From Fidelibacterota bacterium (GTDB taxonomy: Bacteria > Fidelibacterota > Marinisomatia > Marinisomatales > S15-B10): 10,416 nucleotides of DNA. Below, one piece after another: positions 6,301-10,416 of the stretch (positions are counted from its first letter, which is position 1; each line of letters starts with the position of its first letter). A program made the position numbers and the translations under genes. The notes under the pieces are model-generated. The model searched no databases. It worked only from the letters and a program-made list of their open reading frames with translations, and was not told where the DNA came from. The stretch is from NCBI GenBank assembly GCA_002691365.1, contig NZHL01000003.1:8186-18601 (forward strand), read 5' to 3'.

Positions 6301-7937
6301 CTAAACCAGGTGAAGGTGGTGAATTACCAGGCCATAAAGTTGACGAAACAATTGGAAAGATTAGAAATTCTACCCCAGGTGTTGGTTTAATTAGTCCTCC
6401 TCCTCATCATGATATTTATTCAATTGAGGATTTGGCTCAACTTATATATGATTTGAAGAATTCAAACCCTTCAGCCAGGATAAGTGTTAAGCTTGTTTCA
6501 GAGGTTGGTGTTGGAACAATTGCTGCTGGAGTTGCTAAAGCTCATGCTGATCATATTGTAATTGCAGGAGCATCTGGAGGAACTGGTGCTTCTCCTTTAA
6601 CAAGTATAAAACATGCTGGTTTACCATGGGAATTAGGAATTGCTGAAACTCATCAAACCTTAATTTTGAATGATTTGAGAAGTAGGGTTGTATTGCAAAC
6701 TGATGGTGGAATAAAAACAGGAAGAGATGTTGTAATAGCTGCTTTGCTTGGAGCTGAAGAAATAGGTTTTGCTACTGCCCCATTGGTTACAATGGGTTGT
6801 ATAATGATGAGAAAATGTCATTTAAATACTTGTCCTGTTGGTATTGCAACTCAAAATCCAGAATTAAGAAAAAAATTTTCAGGACACCCTGAACATGTTA
6901 TTAATTATTTATTTTTTGTTGCCGAAGAAGCTCGTCAATTAATGTCAGATTTAGGTTTTAAGAATTTTAATGAAATGATTGGTAGGTCTGATAGATTGAT
7001 AATGGAAAAAGCTATTAATCATTGGAAGTCTGATGGAATTGATCTTACTTCAATTCTTAATCCAGTTAAAAAACCACATGATGGAGTAGAAACTTATTGT
7101 ACTCAAAAACAAGACCATGGTCTAGATTCTGCTTTGGATAATAAATTAATAGAGTTGTCTAAAGTTGCAATTAATCATGGAAAAAAAGTTCATATAAAGT
7201 TGCCAATTAAAAATATTAACAGGACTGTTGGAACTATTTTAAGCCATATTGTAGTTAAATCAAATGGTCCAAAAATGCTTCCTGATGGTACAATTAACAT
7301 TAAATTTAATGGCTCTGCTGGTCAAAGTTTTGGTGCTTTTCTTGCAAAAGGTATTGATTTAAACTTAGAAGGTGATTCTAATGATTATGTTGGAAAAGGT
7401 CTTTCTGGAGGCACTATAGCAATTTACCCTCCTATTCAATCAACTTTTAAAGCTGAAGAAAATATAATTGTTGGAAATGTTTGTTTGTATGGAGCAACTA
7501 GTGGAAATGCTTTTATAAGTGGAAGAGCCGCAGAACGTTTTTGTGTTAGAAATAGTGGTGCAATTGCAGTCGTTGAAGGTATTGGTGATCACGGGTGCGA
7601 ATATATGACAGGAGGTAGGGTAATTGTATTAGGACCAACTGGAAGAAATTTTGCAGCTGGAATGTCAGGTGGAATTGCATATATATGGGATGAAAAAAAT
7701 CTTTTCAAGAAAAATTGCAATCTAGAAATGGTGGAACTTGAAGATTTAATTGATAATATAGAAATTAAAGATGTAAAAATGTTAATTAATGAACATATTA
7801 AAAGAACTGGCTCTAATATTGGTAAGTATATTATGAAGAATTGGAATTTAGAGGTTAATAAATTTATAAAAGTCATGCCTACTGATTATAAAAGAGTTTT
7901 AAATAAAATTAAAATTAAAGAAACAAACTTAACTTGA
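3381..7937 (+). CDS. gltB: Glutamate synthase (NAD(P)H), large subunit
   Basis: This 1,518-residue subunit matches the usual length of about 1,480-1,530. It hydrolyses glutamine, channels ammonia through an internal tunnel, and aminates 2-oxoglutarate to give glutamate. The class II amidotransferase domain begins at Cys25 (CGLGF), the expected N-terminal nucleophile once a 24-residue propeptide is removed. HRGACG, Arg241 of HSRFSTNT and Asn262-Gly263 of HNGEVNT are conserved there. A central domain (about 475-775) precedes the FMN-binding synthase barrel (about 870-1240; GAMSFGSIS from 894). The 3Fe-4S ligands are C1140, C1146 and C1151 (C-x5-C-x4-C). A C-terminal GXGXG beta-helix includes GSAGQSFGAF from 1311 and GKGLSGG from 1338. 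All domains are intact. I chose ATG 3381; a TTG directly before it at 3378 would add one residue. No clear ribosome binding site precedes it. gltD follows after 39 bases, so the pair forms an operon and the electron donor is NAD(P)H, not ferredoxin. Confidence 0.97.
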   Translation: MNVSKKNNFPKKQGLYDPAYEKDSCGLGFVANLNGIPSRQIVLDAYDMLRNMDHRGACGCEENTGDGSGILTGLPISFLNKVVSNELNTNLPNKGMFGTGIIFLPTIKKEKKECIDFLENIIIKRGHKIIGWRNVPVSSSKANIGPSAKASEPDIMQIFIGAKNNFSDNDFERDLYLIRKYSSHYLRSRNSLSQSHLFYICSLSTKVIIYKGMLTTDQLSVYFDDLNDKDFASHLAMVHSRFSTNTFPSWDRAQPFRFMSHNGEVNTVKGNNNWMRAREGTLSSDLFGEELNKLFPIIEPDGSDSGNFDNVLEFLLMTGRTLQESILMMIPEAWQKHKDMDSFKRDFYEYHSCMMEPWDGPASIAFTDGDYIGAILDRNGLRPSRYYLTHDDRIIMASEVGTISIDPKLVKSKGRLQPGKILLVDMNQGRLIPDEEIKQEFSTNRPYGKWLKNNKIYIDDLPDIPNSESLHQDNLIQRMQVFGYTSETMRFMLIPLIHEKRDPIGSMGNDSSLACLSDKPRMLYDYFKQMFAQVTNPAIDSIREEIIMSLECYIGPERNLIESTEKHCNRLKISHPILSNQELHNVKNMKYESWKTKTIDITFEKSSGSSGMLDAIKRISLEAENAVKDGFSLIVLSDRQINEKKMPISSILAIGAVHHHLVKKALRTQIGIILETGEAREVHHHCLLIGYGADAINPYLAFEALCKSRLDGLTNQESFPDDISIISAYKKGVAKGILKVLAKMGISTLQSYKGAQVFEAIGLKDEVIDLAFNGTASRVQGVGFDVIFEEILRRHSLGFPDKGQKLTYDLINPGEFHWRAEGEVHAWNPESISYLQKASTENNSKSYELFSQHINSHSKGKSTLRGLMDFALNEKIPIEEVEPASEIVKRFCTGAMSFGSISSEAHESLAIAMNRIGGKSNTGEGGEDPARFELMKNGDSKRSAIKQVASGRFGVSIWYLSNADEIQIKVAQGAKPGEGGELPGHKVDETIGKIRNSTPGVGLISPPPHHDIYSIEDLAQLIYDLKNSNPSARISVKLVSEVGVGTIAAGVAKAHADHIVIAGASGGTGASPLTSIKHAGLPWELGIAETHQTLILNDLRSRVVLQTDGGIKTGRDVVIAALLGAEEIGFATAPLVTMGCIMMRKCHLNTCPVGIATQNPELRKKFSGHPEHVINYLFFVAEEARQLMSDLGFKNFNEMIGRSDRLIMEKAINHWKSDGIDLTSILNPVKKPHDGVETYCTQKQDHGLDSALDNKLIELSKVAINHGKKVHIKLPIKNINRTVGTILSHIVVKSNGPKMLPDGTINIKFNGSAGQSFGAFLAKGIDLNLEGDSNDYVGKGLSGGTIAIYPPIQSTFKAEENIIVGNVCLYGATSGNAFISGRAAERFCVRNSGAIAVVEGIGDHGCEYMTGGRVIVLGPTGRNFAAGMSGGIAYIWDEKNLFKKNCNLEMVELEDLIDNIEIKDVKMLINEHIKRTGSNIGKYIMKNWNLEVNKFIKVMPTDYKRVLNKIKIKETNLT

Positions 7938-7965
7938 TAATATTGAAAATGAGTATTTTGCAAAA

Positions 7966-7970
7966 AAGGA
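7966..7970 (+). promoter_or_regulatory. Ribosome binding site of gltD
   Basis: AAGGA lies six bases before the ATG at 7977 and fixes that start. The 39-base gltB-gltD spacer also holds a weak all-A/T hairpin (AAAAT 7946-7950, ATTTT 7955-7959). Confidence 0.7.
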
Positions 7971-7976
7971 ATTTTA

Positions 7977-9542
7977 ATGGGTAAGACTACAGGTTTTTTG
8001 GATTATAATAGAAAAGTTGTTCCATATAGAGATCCAAAAAAAAGAATCAATGATTTTAATGAAATTTTTACTGATTCTCCTGTTGAACATTTAAAAGAGC
8101 AATCAGCAAGATGTATGGATTGTGGGGTTCCTTTTTGTCAATCAAATTCTGGTTGTCCTATTGATAATTTGATTCCAGAATGGAATGATTTGGTTTATCA
8201 AGGAAGATGGAAAGAAGCATTAGATAGATTGCATAAAACAAATAATTTTCCAGAGTTTACAGGAAGAACTTGCCCAGCTCCATGTGAAGGTTCTTGTGTT
8301 TTGGGAATTACCGACCCGCCCGTTACAATAAAGAATATTGAAAATGCAATTATTGATAAAGGTTTTGAAAATGGATGGATAAAACCCCGACCTCCTAGTT
8401 TAAGAACAGGAAAAAAAATAGCCGTTGTTGGATCTGGTCCATCAGGTCTTGCAGCTGCAGCTCAATTAAATAAGGTTGGCCATAAAGTGACTGTTTATGA
8501 AAGAGCAGATAGAATAGGTGGTCTTCTGATGTATGGAATTCCTAACATGAAATTAGATAAAAAAGTTGTTGAAAGAAGGGTAGATATTCTAAAAAAAGAG
8601 GGCATAGAATTTATTACATGTACACATATAGGTGAAAAGGAAGACTTTTCTAATAATCATATCAATAATATAATGGAAGAAAATGGTTGTAAAATGAATT
8701 ACATTGATCCAAAAATTTTATTGGATGAAAATGATGCCTTATTAATGGCAACTGGATCAACTATTCCATTTGATCCAACTTCAAATAATCCTGGTAGAAA
8801 TTTAAATGGAATACATTTTGCTATGGATTTTTTAACAAAAAATACTAAAAGTTTATTGGATTCAAATTTTAAAAATCAATCGTTTATTCAAGTTAAAGAT
8901 AAAAACGTTATTGTTATTGGTGGAGGGGATACAGGTGCTGATTGTATTGGGACTTCATTGCGACATGGATGTAAAAGTGTCATTAATTTTGAATTATTAG
9001 ATAAACCTCCAATTAAAAGGGCTTCAAATAATCCATGGCCAGAGTGGCCAAAAGTCTACAAATTAGATTATTCTCATCAAGAGCACAAAGAAAAAAAAGG
9101 TTCAGATCCTAGACATTATCATATAATGACAAAAGAGTTTGTGGGAGATAATGATGGAAATATTAAGTATGTAAAAACAGTTGAATTGGATTGGACAAAG
9201 CCTACTCCGAATGGCCCTCCATGGTCTGAAGTTAAAGGTTCAATTAAAGAATGGCCAGTAGATATAGTATTATTGGCAACTGGTTTTACCGGTCCTGAGC
9301 AAAAAATTGCAGATATGTTAAATGTTAAAATGCAAAACCCTAGGGGAAATTGGAAAACTTTTATAGGTAATCATGGTGAATTTACAACTAATATTGAAAA
9401 AGTATTTGTTGCAGGGGATTGTAGAAGAGGTCAATCGTTAGTAGTTTGGGCAATCAATGAGGGTCGAGGAGCTGCAAGATCAATAGATAAATATTTAATG
9501 GGTGAAACATCTCTTCCTGCTCCTGGTATATCACAAGGTTAG
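7977..9542 (+). CDS. gltD: Glutamate synthase (NAD(P)H), small subunit
   Basis: GltD takes electrons from NAD(P)H through FAD and passes them over 4Fe-4S clusters to the FMN of GltB. The N-terminal cluster domain carries Cys46, 49, 54 and 60 (C-x2-C-x4-C-x5-C) and Cys99, 103 and 107 (C-x3-C-x3-C). The FAD-binding GSGPSG is at 152-157, the NAD(P)H-binding GGGDTG at 315-320, and the closing FAD motif GDCRRGQSLVVWAI from 480. At 521 residues it exceeds the 470-490 usual in bacteria. Part of the excess is about 20 extra residues between the IG at 218-219 and the ATG at 258-260. The segment from H280 (HFAMDFLTKNTKSLLDSN) and the following RHGCKSVINFELL closely resemble, from memory, the GltD-like part of plant NADH-GOGAT. 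Start ATG 7977 has a good AAGGA site. Function is secure. Confidence 0.97.
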   Translation: MGKTTGFLDYNRKVVPYRDPKKRINDFNEIFTDSPVEHLKEQSARCMDCGVPFCQSNSGCPIDNLIPEWNDLVYQGRWKEALDRLHKTNNFPEFTGRTCPAPCEGSCVLGITDPPVTIKNIENAIIDKGFENGWIKPRPPSLRTGKKIAVVGSGPSGLAAAAQLNKVGHKVTVYERADRIGGLLMYGIPNMKLDKKVVERRVDILKKEGIEFITCTHIGEKEDFSNNHINNIMEENGCKMNYIDPKILLDENDALLMATGSTIPFDPTSNNPGRNLNGIHFAMDFLTKNTKSLLDSNFKNQSFIQVKDKNVIVIGGGDTGADCIGTSLRHGCKSVINFELLDKPPIKRASNNPWPEWPKVYKLDYSHQEHKEKKGSDPRHYHIMTKEFVGDNDGNIKYVKTVELDWTKPTPNGPPWSEVKGSIKEWPVDIVLLATGFTGPEQKIADMLNVKMQNPRGNWKTFIGNHGEFTTNIEKVFVAGDCRRGQSLVVWAINEGRGAARSIDKYLMGETSLPAPGISQG

Positions 9543-9559
9543 TTTGATTTAATATAATA

Positions 9560-9592
9560 AGTTCTTAATGTGAATGAAGCTAAAAAAGAACT
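9560..9592 (+). repeat. 7-bp inverted repeat enclosing the GTG start of the glcD-like gene
   Basis: AGTTCTT at 9560-9566 and AAGAACT at 9586-9592 are exact reverse complements, 19 bases apart. The GTG start at 9570 falls in the loop, and no Shine-Dalgarno sequence is visible in the 27-base spacer after gltD. It could be an mRNA hairpin presenting the start codon, or chance. Confidence 0.4.
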
Positions 9593-10416
9593 CATTGATA
9601 TTCTTCCTAAAGATTCAATAGAGTTTAATTCTGAAACTCTTAAAAATTTTTCTCAAGATAGGGCAATAATTGAATCTTATGGCAAGGCAATTGCATTGGT
9701 AATGCCTAAGTCAAAACAAGAAATTTTAAGTGTCGTTAAAATTGCTAATAAATTTAAAATCCCGATTGTACCTAGGGGAGCTGGAACTGGTTTAACTGGT
9801 GGTTCTAATGCAATTGATAATTGTATATTATTGTCATTGCATAGATTAAATAAAATATTATCCATAGATGTTTCAAATAGAATGGCTATTGTTGAACCTG
9901 GAGTGATTAACTCCGCTATTAAGGAGGAGGTTGCCAAAAAAAACTTGTTTTATCCTCCTGACCCTGCTTCATATGATATTTCATCTATTGGTGGTAATGT
10001 AGCTACAAATGCTGGTGGATTATGTTGTGTGAAATATGGTGTTACTAGAGATTATGTAATGGGTTTGGAAGTTGTTTTAGGCACTGGTGAAGTTATAAAT
10101 ACAGGAAGAAAAACAATAAAAAATACTTCTGGATATGATTTTACAGGTATTTTTATTGGTTCAGAAGGAACTTTGGGAATTATAACTAAAATAACTTTAA
10201 AATTATTACCAACTCCTCCAATTTCTTCAACAGGGATTGCATATTTTAATGATTTACCAAATGCAGGCAAGGCAATTCTAGAAATTTTTAATAAAGGTTT
10301 TGATCCAAATTTAATGGAAATCATCGATAACCTTTCTTTAATACAAGTTCAAAAGGTATATAGTATGTCAGTAGACACTAATGCTTCGTGTGTAATAATG
10401 ATGCAAACAAATGGAG
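9570..10416 (+). CDS. glcD: FAD-linked oxidase, GlcD family (glycolate / D-lactate dehydrogenase type), N-terminal part
   Basis: The frame runs off the right edge after 282 codons; full GlcD proteins have about 460-500 residues. Such enzymes oxidise 2-hydroxy acids (glycolate, D-lactate, 2-hydroxyglutarate) to 2-oxo acids, usually with GlcE and GlcF passing electrons to the respiratory chain. The FAD-binding PCMH fold shows PRGAGTGLTGG at residues 68-78, the IGGNVATNAGG stretch (GGN at 141-143) continuing into LCCVKYGVTRDYV, and GSEGTLGI from 197. The start of the FAD-oxidase C-terminal domain is present. The start must be non-ATG: an in-frame TAA lies at 9558-9560, the GTG at 9570 is the only usual candidate before the conserved region, and nearby ATGs are out of frame. 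It follows gltD by 27 bases and is probably co-transcribed. Glycolate is my preferred substrate from context, but D-lactate and D-2-hydroxyglutarate enzymes share these motifs. Confidence 0.85.
   Translation, partial: MNEAKKELIDILPKDSIEFNSETLKNFSQDRAIIESYGKAIALVMPKSKQEILSVVKIANKFKIPIVPRGAGTGLTGGSNAIDNCILLSLHRLNKILSIDVSNRMAIVEPGVINSAIKEEVAKKNLFYPPDPASYDISSIGGNVATNAGGLCCVKYGVTRDYVMGLEVVLGTGEVINTGRKTIKNTSGYDFTGIFIGSEGTLGIITKITLKLLPTPPISSTGIAYFNDLPNAGKAILEIFNKGFDPNLMEIIDNLSLIQVQKVYSMSVDTNASCVIMMQTNG

Noticed and set aside
6190..6390. 66-codon plus-strand open frame within gltB
   Set aside because: It is out of frame within the strongly conserved FMN domain of gltB and has no supporting start signal.
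7589..7876. 95-codon minus-strand open frame inside gltB
   Set aside because: It is antisense to the conserved GltB C-terminal domain, has no recognisable domain and is a shadow of the real gene; the other minus-strand frames (2506-2709, 2947-3138, 3539-3742, 9677-9937, 10052-10324) are rejected for the same reason.
9681..10277. 12-base direct repeat GGCAAGGCAATT at 9681-9692 and 10266-10277
   Set aside because: Both copies encode Gly-Lys-Ala-Ile in the same gene in unrelated domains; no target-site or mobile-element context, so probably coincidence.
1..10416. Defence system, prophage or mobile island
   Set aside because: All genes are conserved metabolic or housekeeping families on one strand with uniform AT-rich composition; no integrase, transposase, repeats or tRNA-borne junctions were seen.

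Overview
The window is a densely coding stretch of a strongly AT-rich bacterial chromosome (about 30% G+C by eye). All recognised genes are on the + strand. The longest gap between genes is 138 bases. There is no sign of phage, insertion sequence, CRISPR or RNA gene. The low G+C content, short spacers and housekeeping content would suit a streamlined, probably marine, free-living bacterium. The glutamate synthase subunits resemble the branch that also includes plant NADH-GOGAT, which is seen in several deep bacterial phyla. I cannot fix the lineage from this sequence.

Layout: (1) 3-491, the C-terminus of single-chain glycine dehydrogenase (gcvP), open at the left edge. (2) 496-1731, an integral-membrane M48 metalloprotease of the Ste24/CAAX protease 1 type. 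(3) 1718-2257, a small flavodoxin-fold NAD(P)H:FMN/quinone reductase, which starts at TTG and overlaps the protease gene by 14 bases. (4) 2276-2740, single-stranded DNA-binding protein (ssb). These four are spaced like one transcription unit. (5) 2793-3242, a stand-alone Lrp/AsnC regulator. (6) A 138-base intergenic region with a pyrimidine-rich tract, a possible promoter and a 19-bp dyad. (7) 3381-7937 gltB and 7977-9542 gltD, the two subunits of NAD(P)H glutamate synthase. (8) 9570 to the right edge, the N-terminal part of a GlcD-type FAD-linked oxidase (glycolate/D-lactate dehydrogenase family), starting at GTG.

Functionally, GltBD makes glutamate from 2-oxoglutarate and glutamine. GlcD would oxidise a 2-hydroxy acid such as glycolate to glyoxylate, and GcvP decarboxylates glycine. 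Glyoxylate can be transaminated to glycine with glutamate as amino donor, so the flanking genes could form a glycolate-glycine-glutamate route. Lrp controls both gcv and gltBD in Escherichia coli, so a Lrp-family gene directly before gltBD is a plausible local regulator. Both ideas are inference from gene order.

No gene family here is new. The most unusual sequence signals are a perfect 13-bp stem with a 5-base loop inside the start of the flavin reductase gene, a dyad just upstream of gltB, a 7-bp inverted repeat enclosing the GTG start of the glcD-like gene, and an A-tract at the protease/reductase junction where a one-base slip would fuse the two frames.
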